Shown piece by piece: positions 1-5,243 of a DNA stretch of 11,533 nucleotides. The stretch is from Dysgonomonas gadei ATCC BAA-286. GTDB lineage: Bacteria > Bacteroidota > Bacteroidia > Bacteroidales > Dysgonomonadaceae. Below the pieces are notes generated by a model that saw nothing but the letters and a program-made list of their open reading frames with translations, searched no databases and had not been told where the DNA came from. The stretch is from contig NZ_GL891983.1 of assembly GCF_000213555.1 (NCBI RefSeq), positions 1 through 11,533 of the forward strand. The letters are read 5' to 3'. Numbering within the stretch: position 1 is the first letter of the stretch; every line of letters begins with the position of its first letter. The translations under genes and the position numbers were made by a program.

Positions 1-172
1 ATTAGTCCGAATTTCTCCGGGTTATTCCCCTGTTATAGGTAGGTTGCATACGCGTTACTCACCCGTGCGCCGGTCGCCATCAAAGTATTGCTACCCTATG
101 CTGCCCCTCGACTTGCATGTGTTAGGCCTATCGCTAGCGTTCATCCTGAGCCAGGATCAAACTCTTCTTTGT
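1..172 (-). rRNA. 16S rRNA, 5' end only (partial)
   Basis: The reverse complement begins with the universal 16S start AGAGTTTGATCCTGGCTCAG (plus-strand 146-165). It continues with the conserved GATGAACGCTAGCG, ACACATGCAAGTCGA and GGCGCACGGGTGAGTAACGCGT blocks, in Bacteroidales-like form. By alignment with the E. coli GAAGAGUUUGAU start, the mature 5' end falls near position 172. Only the first ~170 nt of about 1.5 kb are present; the rest, and any 23S/5S, lie beyond the left edge. An rrn operon at a contig end is typical of a collapsed multicopy repeat in a draft assembly. The identification is certain; the exact mature end is an inference. Confidence 0.97.
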
Positions 173-213
173 ATATTCTTTTTTTAAACCTTTTGATCCT
201 GTTCAAGCTTTCT

Positions 214-233
214 TTACTATTGGGTAATAGTAA
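214..233 (-). other. Perfect 8-bp hairpin in the rrn leader
   Basis: The arms TTACTATT (214-221) and AATAGTAA (226-233) are perfectly complementary around a 4-nt loop (ACCC in the minus-strand RNA). The hairpin sits about 42 nt before the mature 16S end in the transcribed leader. It is probably a leader-folding or processing element. It is not a terminator, because no U-tract follows. Confidence 0.5.
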
Positions 234-340
234 TTGACGGTAGCACCTTTTTTAACTATCTCTAGCTTTTTTCCGGATATTTAATTTAATAAAAACCCAA
301 ATTGTGTACTACACTCTATAATGTTGTTATTTCAGTTCCT

Positions 341-349
341 TCAAAGATC
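341..349 (-). promoter_or_regulatory. boxA-like antitermination element
   Basis: The minus strand reads GATCTTTGA here, about 55 nt after the predicted rrn start. It resembles the (G)TTCTTTGA-type sequence found in Bacteroidota rRNA leaders and, more distantly, E. coli boxA (TGCTCTTTA), which loads NusB/NusE. The position in the leader fits. The sequence match is modest, so the assignment is tentative. Confidence 0.35.
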
Positions 350-410
350 GCTCTTCCGCCCTACGCAAAACACCCTTCTTTAAACGTGCCCTTTAGTGGT
401 AAAGCGGGTG

Positions 411-442
411 CAAAAGTAGAAAACAATTCCTTACACTCCAAA
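411..442 (-). promoter_or_regulatory. rrn operon promoter (Bacteroidota type)
   Basis: On the minus strand, TTTG (442-439) and TACTTTTG (418-411, matching TAnnTTTG) are separated by 20 nt, the usual arrangement for the Bacteroidota primary sigma factor. Transcription should start near 404. Just upstream (454-473) the minus strand carries an A/T-tract-rich stretch (runs of six and seven A) placed where an UP element would bind the alpha subunit, as expected of a strong rRNA promoter. Both elements are read directly; activity is inferred from consensus and position. Confidence 0.8.
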
Positions 443-510
443 CTTTATGAAACCTTTTTTTGAAATATTTTTTAGACAAACATTGTAAAATCAAAGTATA
501 CACCTAGAAT

Positions 511-522
511 ACAACATGTTGT
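511..522. repeat. 12-bp perfect palindrome ACAACATGTTGT
   Basis: This loop-less perfect palindrome lies about 40 nt after the stop of the 562-1599 gene and about 70 nt upstream of the rrn promoter. A palindrome without a loop suits a dimeric DNA-binding protein better than a terminator, and no U-tract follows. Function unknown. Confidence 0.35.
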
Positions 523-561
523 TAAAACCAGAACAAACAAGCCCCATAAAAAGCATAAAAT

Positions 562-1599
562 TTACCGACCTATACCGAACTCATAAGTAAGTTTCAAAGC
601 CAATCCATGATATGTAGGTTTGATCGCCACTCTTTTATCGGGTTCCACATCAGACCATTCATAATACGTCGCCTTTTGCAATGAATAAACAAGTCCAATA
701 TTCCATGCACTACGTCCTTGCTTTGCAATACTTACCCCGAAGGAAGTACTAAAATAAAAACCTTTTCCCATAGCACCCGAATATCCGACCTTTATATCCC
801 AAAAAGGAGTAGTATTGTCATCCAGAAAATTAATACGTGGATTGATAAAGATGGGCAGAGATGAATCCTTTTTATTTAAAGTCATAGTATAACTTGTTCC
901 CGCACCTACATAAAAAATCGGATTAAACTGATAGCCTATAGATGTTCCATATTCGAACCGGTGATTCTTTGTTTTACCAATACCATGTATATAAGCATAA
1001 TCAAGAAAAACCCGGAATCCTTTTATTTCCCGATTCCATACCTTCTCCCTCCGCTTGGGTCTTGGGACGCTAAAAGGGTCAAAATATTCATCCGGACTTG
1101 CAGCCCGGGCACCATCGATTATCACAGGCTGGTCAACCATCACAGGCATCGATATATTACCTCCCGGTTGTTGAACTTGCCTGAGAATATCCTCATGCGG
1201 TGATTGTTCCGGGGTTAAACTTTGTGTAGGATTTGAAGGCATGCCGACAACGCCTCCGGTCATCGGTTGCGGCTGTCCTTTCCTCTTCGAATCAGGGCTT
1301 CCCTCTATATAACTTTGTAAATCTGTCTTCGATAATCCTCCATCAGCCTTCTCTAAACTTCCTTCCTCTATTTTTTTCACATCCCCTTGTTGATATATCA
1401 CTATATTTTCTTTCTGCGAAATACTATCTGTGATTTTTACACTTATAGTTCCGAATTGCTGTTTCACAAGTTTTCCTTTTATCGTCTTACCATTTTTCAA
1501 ATATATAATATCCAGTTTCTCCACCTTGACCGAATCCTGAGAATAAACTAAACAGATGCCATAAATGAAAAATGATAAGAAAATTGTTATCCTATGCAT
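562..1599 (-). CDS. Secreted protein: small beta domain, Pro-rich linker, predicted outer-membrane barrel
   Basis: I do not recognise a named family for the whole 345-aa protein. Residues 1-20 form a Sec signal peptide (hydrophobic FLSFFIYGICLVYS), with probable cleavage before Gln21, as is common in Bacteroidota. Residues 29-78 (IIYLKNGKTIKGKLV...IYQQGDVKKIEE) resemble the short beta-rich module that starts many Bacteroidales envelope proteins. Residues ~85-190 are a Pro/Gly/Ser/Gln-rich linker with no predicted fold. From ~195 to the end, alternating aromatic and polar residues with Gly turns, ending LKLTYEFGIGR, look like a small outer-membrane barrel (roughly eight strands would fit). The inferred role is an outer-membrane or periplasm-spanning structural protein; ligand and function are unknown. 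No clear promoter was found upstream on the minus strand. It is divergent from the lipoprotein gene at 1879. Confidence 0.85.
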   Translation of the reverse strand: MHRITIFLSFFIYGICLVYSQDSVKVEKLDIIYLKNGKTIKGKLVKQQFGTISVKITDSISQKENIVIYQQGDVKKIEEGSLEKADGGLSKTDLQSYIEGSPDSKRKGQPQPMTGGVVGMPSNPTQSLTPEQSPHEDILRQVQQPGGNISMPVMVDQPVIIDGARAASPDEYFDPFSVPRPKRREKVWNREIKGFRVFLDYAYIHGIGKTKNHRFEYGTSIGYQFNPIFYVGAGTSYTMTLNKKDSSLPIFINPRINFLDDNTTPFWDIKVGYSGAMGKGFYFSTSFGVSIAKQGRSAWNIGLVYSLQKATYYEWSDVEPDKRVAIKPTYHGLALKLTYEFGIGR

Positions 1600-1669
1600 A
1601 GTAACAGACTTTTTCAGTTGATTAATACAGTAATAAATATAACGTAACCTGAGAAGAAATCAAAATGGT

Positions 1670-1831
1670 TTTAACTATTATACGATAAAATCAATACAAT
1701 TATTATCTCAGGTCAGAAAAAATATCATTTTATAAAAATCAAAATAAATAGATTTGATTATAATTAATATCTTTGCTGGTCTGAAATATATAGATAAAGT
1801 TTTTTTACTTCTATAATATATAATAGTTAAA
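1670..1831. repeat. Long-range 13-bp inverted repeat in a divergent promoter region
   Basis: TTTAACTATTATA (1670-1682) and its exact reverse complement TATAATAGTTAAA (1819-1831) flank the predicted promoter of the 1879 gene, 136 nt apart. A second inverted pair, ACCTGAGA (1647-1654) and TCTCAGGT (1706-1713), overlaps the left part. The region is the 279-bp gene-free space between two divergent genes. It is very AT-rich, so chance matches are more likely than usual, but 13 exact bases within 280 bp is still uncommon. Confidence 0.5.
1737..1775 (+). promoter_or_regulatory. Promoter of the thioredoxin-fold lipoprotein gene with overlapping palindrome
   Basis: TATCTTTG at 1768-1775 is an exact TAnnTTTG -7 box; the start would be near 1782, leaving a leader of about 97 nt. 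The expected -33 position (about 1744-1747) has no TTTG. Instead, it falls inside an inverted repeat, AATCAAA (1737-1743) and TTTGATT (1753-1759). A weak -33 covered by a palindrome suggests control by an activator or repressor. The -7 box is read directly; the rest is inference. Confidence 0.5.
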
Positions 1832-1878
1832 TAATACATCAATATATACTTTGATTTGCTTATAATACAACATTATAC

Positions 1879-3054
1879 ATGAAAACGTCTCTTTTATCAA
1901 AAATCACAATCCCGGCTATTGCTTTATTAGTATCATTTGCATCATGCAAAGACAAGAAGCCTCAATTTACTATTGAGGGAAAAATAAGTAATGCCGACAC
2001 AACTACACTATATCTGGAGAAAAGATCTCTTACCGAAACAACTATAATTGATTCTGTGAAATTAGATAAAGATGGTAATTTCAAATTCACAGAGGTAAAT
2101 GTTGGTTATCCTGAATTTTATTTACTAAAGCTAAACGGACAAACAATCAACCTGGCAGTAGACTCAATAGAGACTATTACCGTAAATGCACCGAAAGAAA
2201 CATTTGCCCTGGATTACACTGTTGATGGCTCTAGTGGTTCGGCTAAAATAAAAGACATAGTTCTGGCTCAAAACAAGCTAAGCCAAACCTTCTCCGAACT
2301 GAAAAAGAAATTTGAAAGTAAAGAAATATCACAAGATGAATATATTGCGGCTGTACAAGATGGAGTGAATGAGTACAAAACCAAGGCTAAAGACCTTATA
2401 TATTCCGATTATAAAAGTTTAGCGGCTTATTTTGCGCTTTTCCAAAAAGTGGATAACTATTTGATTTTCGACCCATACAACAAAAAAGACATAACTGCAT
2501 TCCAAGCTGTAGCTACAGTATGGGATACACAATATCCGACGTCTCCCCGCACAGCCAATCTGAAAAATTTCACTCTATCTGCTCTGGCTGAAATTCGCAA
2601 AATAGCTGGTCAGGAAGAAGCGATAAACAAAATCGCAACATCGGAAGTTACAGACCATGCTACATATTATAATATAACCTTACCTGATAGGCATAACAAG
2701 AATATAAGTCTTTCCTCGTTGCAAGGAAAAGTAGTCATACTGGACTTTACAGCATATCAAACAGACTTTTCCCCGGCGCATAACATCCTGCTCAATAAGG
2801 CTTATGAAAAGCATAAGGGAAATATTGAAGTATATCAGGTTTCATTCGACACTGATGTGCATGCCTGGCAAAACAGTGCTGTAAACCTTCCTTGGATTTG
2901 CGTAAGAGACGACAAGTCATTGGCTTCCGATTTACTGACAAAGTATAACATTCAGGGATTCCCAACTACTTTCATTATCAATAAAAAAGGAGAGATCGTA
3001 AAAAGGGTATTATCCACGGATGATTTATCTTCTGAAGTTCAAAAATTATTATAA
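1879..3054 (+). CDS. DUF4369/thioredoxin-fold lipoprotein lacking the CXXC motif
   Basis: A 391-aa envelope lipoprotein of the TlpA/ResA-like group common in Bacteroidota. The signal peptide ends in a lipobox (FASC, lipidated Cys23). Residues ~28-125 match the beta-rich DUF4369 pattern (FTIEGKIS...LYLEKRS...DSVKLDKDGNFKF). Residues ~125-250 are charged and helical. Residues ~260-391 are a thioredoxin/AhpC-TSA fold, with VVILDF before the active-site position, the cis-proline loop GFPTT (Pro362) and the strand TFIINKKGEIV. Where the family has WCxxC, this protein reads AYQTDFSP (292-299), so both redox cysteines are missing. Besides the lipidated Cys23, the only cysteine is Cys341. It therefore cannot act as a thiol-disulfide reductase. 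A chaperone, binding or structural role is likely, but the substrate is unknown. It appears monocistronic, because greA has its own promoter. Confidence 0.9.
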   Translation: MKTSLLSKITIPAIALLVSFASCKDKKPQFTIEGKISNADTTTLYLEKRSLTETTIIDSVKLDKDGNFKFTEVNVGYPEFYLLKLNGQTINLAVDSIETITVNAPKETFALDYTVDGSSGSAKIKDIVLAQNKLSQTFSELKKKFESKEISQDEYIAAVQDGVNEYKTKAKDLIYSDYKSLAAYFALFQKVDNYLIFDPYNKKDITAFQAVATVWDTQYPTSPRTANLKNFTLSALAEIRKIAGQEEAINKIATSEVTDHATYYNITLPDRHNKNISLSSLQGKVVILDFTAYQTDFSPAHNILLNKAYEKHKGNIEVYQVSFDTDVHAWQNSAVNLPWICVRDDKSLASDLLTKYNIQGFPTTFIINKKGEIVKRVLSTDDLSSEVQKLL

Positions 3055-3069
3055 AAGTTCTCTAAATAT

Positions 3070-3101
3070 TTTGACGGTATAAAAATTATACCTTATCTTT
3101 G
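3070..3101 (+). promoter_or_regulatory. greA promoter with a palindromic spacer
   Basis: TTTG (3070-3073) and TATCTTTG (3094-3101) are separated by exactly 20 nt, a near-ideal Bacteroidota promoter. The start is predicted near 3108, giving a greA leader of about 115 nt. The spacer is almost entirely a perfect palindrome with a 3-nt centre: GGTATAA (3076-3082), AAA, TTATACC (3086-3092). It may be an operator. Alternatively it could form the 7-bp hairpin of a weak terminator for the gene ending at 3054; the following sequence is only moderately U-rich. Confidence 0.8.
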
Positions 3102-3116
3102 CTTGTAATAGATTGA

Positions 3117-3166
3117 AAAAAGGAAAAGGAGTTCTGGCCTATACGGCAAGGATTCTTTTTCTTTTT
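3117..3166 (+). ncRNA. Long hairpin in the greA 5' leader
   Basis: The RNA folds on itself over 50 nt. Bases 3117-3130 pair without interruption with 3153-3166 (14 bp including two G-U). After a bulged G3131, bases 3132-3135 pair with 3149-3152. After one mismatch, GCC (3137-3139) pairs with GGC (3145-3147) around the loop UAUAC. It starts only about 9 nt after the predicted transcription start and ends 57 nt before the greA ATG. The 3' arm is U-rich (TTCTTTTTCTTTTT). It could be a stabilising 5' structure, an attenuator, or a short leader RNA made by termination in the U-rich arm. It matches no riboswitch class I know. The pairing is read directly; the role is open. Confidence 0.55.
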
Positions 3167-3223
3167 GTCGCTTTAAAAAATCAAATGAAATAATAGTCAC
3201 TAACTAATTTAACTTTAATTACC

Positions 3224-3691
3224 ATGGCTATCACTTACATGACCGAAGACGGTTACAAAAAGTTGAAAGAAGAAATCAGCGCTCTGGAGAGCGAAAGGCC
3301 GGCTATCTCGAAACAAATAGCTGAAGCCCGTGATAAAGGCGATCTGTCGGAAAATGCCGAATACGATGCAGCCAAAGAAGCTCAGGGATTGCTTGAGGCA
3401 AAAATAGCCCAGATGAAAAATCTGTTGGCAAACGCCCGTATAATAAACGAAGAGGCGATAGGGATCGATGTAGTACAGATACTAAACAAGGTAACTATAC
3501 GTAACACAAAGAACAATCAGCAGATGACATATACCCTTGTAGCTGAAAGTGAGGCAAACCTGAAAGAAAACAAGATTGCAGTAAGCACTCCTGTTGCACA
3601 GGGCCTTATGGGCAAAAAAGTGGGTGATGTCGCCGAAATAAAAGTTCCTTCGGGAATGATGAGTTTCGAAATCGTAAACATCTCTATCTAA
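3224..3691 (+). CDS. greA: Transcription elongation factor GreA
   Basis: At 155 aa this is normal GreA length. GreA binds the secondary channel of RNA polymerase and stimulates cleavage of backtracked RNA, rescuing stalled complexes. Residues 1-75 form the N-terminal antiparallel coiled coil, and its tip carries the signature GDLSENAEY. Asp40 and Glu43 there correspond to E. coli Asp41 and Glu44, which coordinate the catalytic Mg2+. Residues ~80-155 are the FKBP-like domain, with the conserved GLMGKKVGDVAEIKVPSG near the end. The ATG at 3224 (ACCATGGC context) has no Shine-Dalgarno, as is usual in this phylum. It is cotranscribed with the HIT gene 6 nt downstream. An antisense 149-codon open frame over this pair is a shadow. 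Confidence 0.98.
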   Translation: MAITYMTEDGYKKLKEEISALESERPAISKQIAEARDKGDLSENAEYDAAKEAQGLLEAKIAQMKNLLANARIINEEAIGIDVVQILNKVTIRNTKNNQQMTYTLVAESEANLKENKIAVSTPVAQGLMGKKVGDVAEIKVPSGMMSFEIVNISI

Positions 3692-3697
3692 CAGCTG

Positions 3698-4090
3698 ATG
3701 GCTAGTATCTTTAGTAGAATAGCAGCCGGTGAGATACCTTCTTACAAGGTGGCAGAGGATGAGAAATTCTTTGCCTTCCTTGATATAAATCCTATGGCTA
3801 AAGGTCACACTCTGGTCATTCCTAAACAGGAGGTGGATTATATCTTCGATTTGGACGATGCAGCCATAGGCGAGATGAATATCTTTGCCAAGAAAGTTGC
3901 CAAGGCCATCGAAAAGGCTGTTCCATGCCAACGCATCGGCCTAATGGTTATAGGAATGGAAGTTCCTCATGCACATATACACCTGATTCCGATAAATAAG
4001 GAATCGGACATGCTGCTATCCAATCCCAGAGTAAAGCTGGAGCAAGCTGAATTCGAAGAGATTGCCCGGACGATTAGAGAAAATATCTGA
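3698..4090 (+). CDS. HIT-family hydrolase (HinT-like)
   Basis: A 130-aa cytoplasmic histidine-triad protein, likely hydrolysing purine nucleoside phosphoramidates such as AMP-lysine or adenosine phosphoramidate. The N-terminus SIFSRIAAGEIPSYKV is the classic HIT opening. FAFLDINPMAKGHTLVIPK (26-43) forms the nucleotide-binding core. The triad is PHAHIHLIP, His91-x-His93-x-His95; by comparison with human HINT1, His93 is the nucleophile. The last ~30 residues differ from typical HinT, which often sets substrate preference. It lies 6 nt after greA and surely shares its promoter; a greA-HIT pair recurs in Bacteroidota. It is followed by a terminator at 4113-4140. Confidence 0.95.
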   Translation: MASIFSRIAAGEIPSYKVAEDEKFFAFLDINPMAKGHTLVIPKQEVDYIFDLDDAAIGEMNIFAKKVAKAIEKAVPCQRIGLMVIGMEVPHAHIHLIPINKESDMLLSNPRVKLEQAEFEEIARTIRENI

Positions 4091-4112
4091 TAAGATTTAT
4101 TTCAAAATAGGA

Positions 4113-4140
4113 AGGGCAGGAATCATAAGGTTTCTGCCCT
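4113..4140. terminator. Bidirectional terminator between convergent genes
   Basis: AGGGCAGGAA (4113-4122) pairs with TTTCTGCCCT (4131-4140), a 10-bp stem with one G-U and an 8-nt loop. It sits in the 62-bp gap between the stops of the HIT gene (4090) and the hydrolase gene (4153). T-rich sequence follows in the plus direction (ATTTGTTATGTCTTATTTC) and on the minus strand (CCTATTTTG), so it can serve both. Confidence 0.8.
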
Positions 4141-4152
4141 ATTTGTTATGTC

Positions 4153-4959
4153 TTATTTCTTACTATATCTCTTTATCCAATCGAGCAAGAGCAAACAACC
4201 GGGACCTCCCACTCCCCCGTGATCAAAGCCCTGTACTTCGTACATGGTCACATCTTTATTTCCAAATGACTTCAGGATAGCTTCCATATGCAGGTTCTCT
4301 TCATAGCGCGCTGTCATTTCCAGATTACGGTCTCCCGAAATTAATAAAATAGGAGGAATGCCTGCCCGTGCCTGATTCAATGGTGCATAAGCATCAACTA
4401 TAGGAAGGTTTTGAGGTATCCCCCGTTCTTTCCTTATCGTGTAATGCGTATTAGTCTGGCCACTGATAGGCACCAGCCCCTTTATCTTATCCGCATCAAT
4501 TCCGTACTTTTCAAGATAACTCTTATCCAGTCCGACCATAAGAGTAAGATAGCCCCCGGCAGAATGCCCCGATACATAAATATCACCTATACTACCGCCA
4601 TACGAAGCGATGTTCCTGAAAACCCAGGCAACCGAAGCGGCAGCATCCTCTATATACGCAGGATTTGTAGCTTTCGGGCTAAGGCGGTAATTGACTGCCA
4701 CTACCGCGATACCTTTTTTCTTCAGTTCGTTCGGGATATGCTTTTCCCCGCCTTCAAGGCCTCCGCCATGAAACCAGACCACCACAGGAAAATCTTTCTT
4801 ATCCACGGGATAGTATATATCCAGTTTACAACGCTCCTTACGGTATGCATCCGTTTCGGCAGCGCCGGTATAAGGTATATCCCTTTTCAGTTCATATGTA
4901 TTCTGCGCAGTTATGGTCAAAGCACAGAAAAGGAAGATTATGATCAAACTTTTTTTCAT
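4153..4959 (-). CDS. Secreted alpha/beta-hydrolase (carboxylesterase/HSL-like)
   Basis: A 268-aa periplasmic or secreted esterase-type hydrolase. The signal peptide covers residues 1-18, with probable cleavage ITA|QN. The alpha/beta-hydrolase core shows HGGG (64-67) for the oxyanion hole, VAVNYRLSP (87-95), the nucleophile elbow GHSAGG with Ser133, then SGD with Asp210 and GFDHGG with His247. These form a complete Ser-Asp-His triad in family order and spacing. It most resembles the hormone-sensitive-lipase/BD-FAE-like esterases that Bacteroidales use on acylated substrates, but the natural ester is not readable from the sequence. It is a single-gene unit, convergent with greA-HIT. Upstream lies a duplicated segment with -7 boxes (see 4997-5092). 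Confidence 0.92.
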   Translation of the reverse strand: MKKSLIIIFLFCALTITAQNTYELKRDIPYTGAAETDAYRKERCKLDIYYPVDKKDFPVVVWFHGGGLEGGEKHIPNELKKKGIAVVAVNYRLSPKATNPAYIEDAAASVAWVFRNIASYGGSIGDIYVSGHSAGGYLTLMVGLDKSYLEKYGIDADKIKGLVPISGQTNTHYTIRKERGIPQNLPIVDAYAPLNQARAGIPPILLISGDRNLEMTARYEENLHMEAILKSFGNKDVTMYEVQGFDHGGVGGPGCLLLLDWIKRYSKK

Positions 4960-4996
4960 ATAGTTTATATAATAATTTAAGATTAGAAATTTATAG

Positions 4997-5019
4997 GTAA
5001 CAAAGGTAACACATTTTAC
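4997..5019 (-). repeat. Promoter-bearing direct repeat, copy 1
   Basis: This 23-bp sequence is identical to the one at 5070-5092. Internally it repeats GTAAC (GTAACAAAGGTAAC). On the minus strand it contains TACCTTTG (5008-5001), an exact TAnnTTTG -7 box. GTTG (5033-5030), one base off TTTG, lies 21 nt upstream as a possible -33. A start near 4994 would give the hydrolase gene a leader of about 35 nt, so this copy is the better promoter of the two. Confidence 0.6.
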
Positions 5020-5069
5020 AGTTAGCAGTCAACAACTCGTATCTTGTCTACTCGTAACTTCCCCAAAAA

Positions 5070-5092
5070 GTAACAAAGGTAACACATTTTAC
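5070..5092 (-). repeat. Promoter-bearing direct repeat, copy 2
   Basis: This is an exact second copy of 4997-5019, offset by 73 bp, with the -7 box TACCTTTG at 5081-5074 on the minus strand. No TTTG lies at the expected -33 distance. It is therefore either a weaker second promoter for the hydrolase gene, a leftover of duplication, or a protein-binding site that happens to contain the -7 motif. Between the copies ACTCGTA occurs twice (5035-5041, 5050-5056). Confidence 0.5.
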
Positions 5093-5134
5093 CCAATTCT
5101 ATATTGTCACCTTTTCTTTTGTTTTCCATCTCCC

Positions 5135-5204
5135 AAAATATCAAAGAACTCATCTATATAAAAACAAATGCTTGTTTAGATATAGATAAACTTTGAGAGA
5201 TTTT
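5135..5204 (-). terminator. Long interrupted hairpin after the efflux operon
   Basis: Nested complementary arms begin about 40 nt beyond the channel gene stop (5244): AAAAT/ATTTT (5135-5139, 5200-5204), TCAAAG/CTTTGA (5141-5146, 5191-5196), ATCTATAT/ATATAGAT (5152-5159, 5180-5187) and AAACAA/TTGTTT (5162-5167, 5172-5177) around the loop ATGC. Small internal loops separate them. In the minus-strand RNA it ends in TTTGATATTTTGG. It most likely terminates or protects the 3' end of the efflux mRNA. The stem is AU-rich, so termination strength is uncertain. Confidence 0.5.
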
Positions 5205-5243
5205 ATAAACATCCAACTCTATAAATAATCCTATTAGCGTAGT

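Larger units (their letters stand above)
173..404 (-). other. rRNA operon leader (transcribed spacer before 16S)
   Basis: This gene-free stretch lies between the predicted rrn transcription start (about 404) and the mature 16S 5' end (about 172), giving a leader of about 230 nt. It is AT-rich, contains no convincing ORF on either strand, and carries a boxA-like sequence and a perfect small hairpin listed separately. The part proximal to 16S should form half of the RNase III processing stem with sequence 3' of 16S, which is outside the window. The extent rests on the predicted promoter. Confidence 0.7.

Noticed and set aside
173..561. tRNA or small gene between the rrn promoter region and the barrel gene
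   Set aside because: I found no cloverleaf and no ORF with coding character; leader and promoter elements account for the stretch.
3482..3931. 149-codon open frame antisense to greA and the HIT gene
   Set aside because: It lies fully opposite two well-identified genes, resembles no family, and is explained by their codon structure.
4411..4980. 189-codon open frame antisense to the hydrolase
   Set aside because: The hydrolase on the other strand has a signal peptide and a full catalytic triad; the antisense translation is featureless.
4997..5092. CRISPR-like direct repeats
   Set aside because: There are only two copies, no regular array, and no cas genes; the -7 box content explains them better.
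5022..5129. 35-codon minus-strand ORF (begins MENKRKGDNIELG) between the channel and hydrolase genes
   Set aside because: It overlaps the repeated promoter segment, has no recognisable family and is short enough to be chance.
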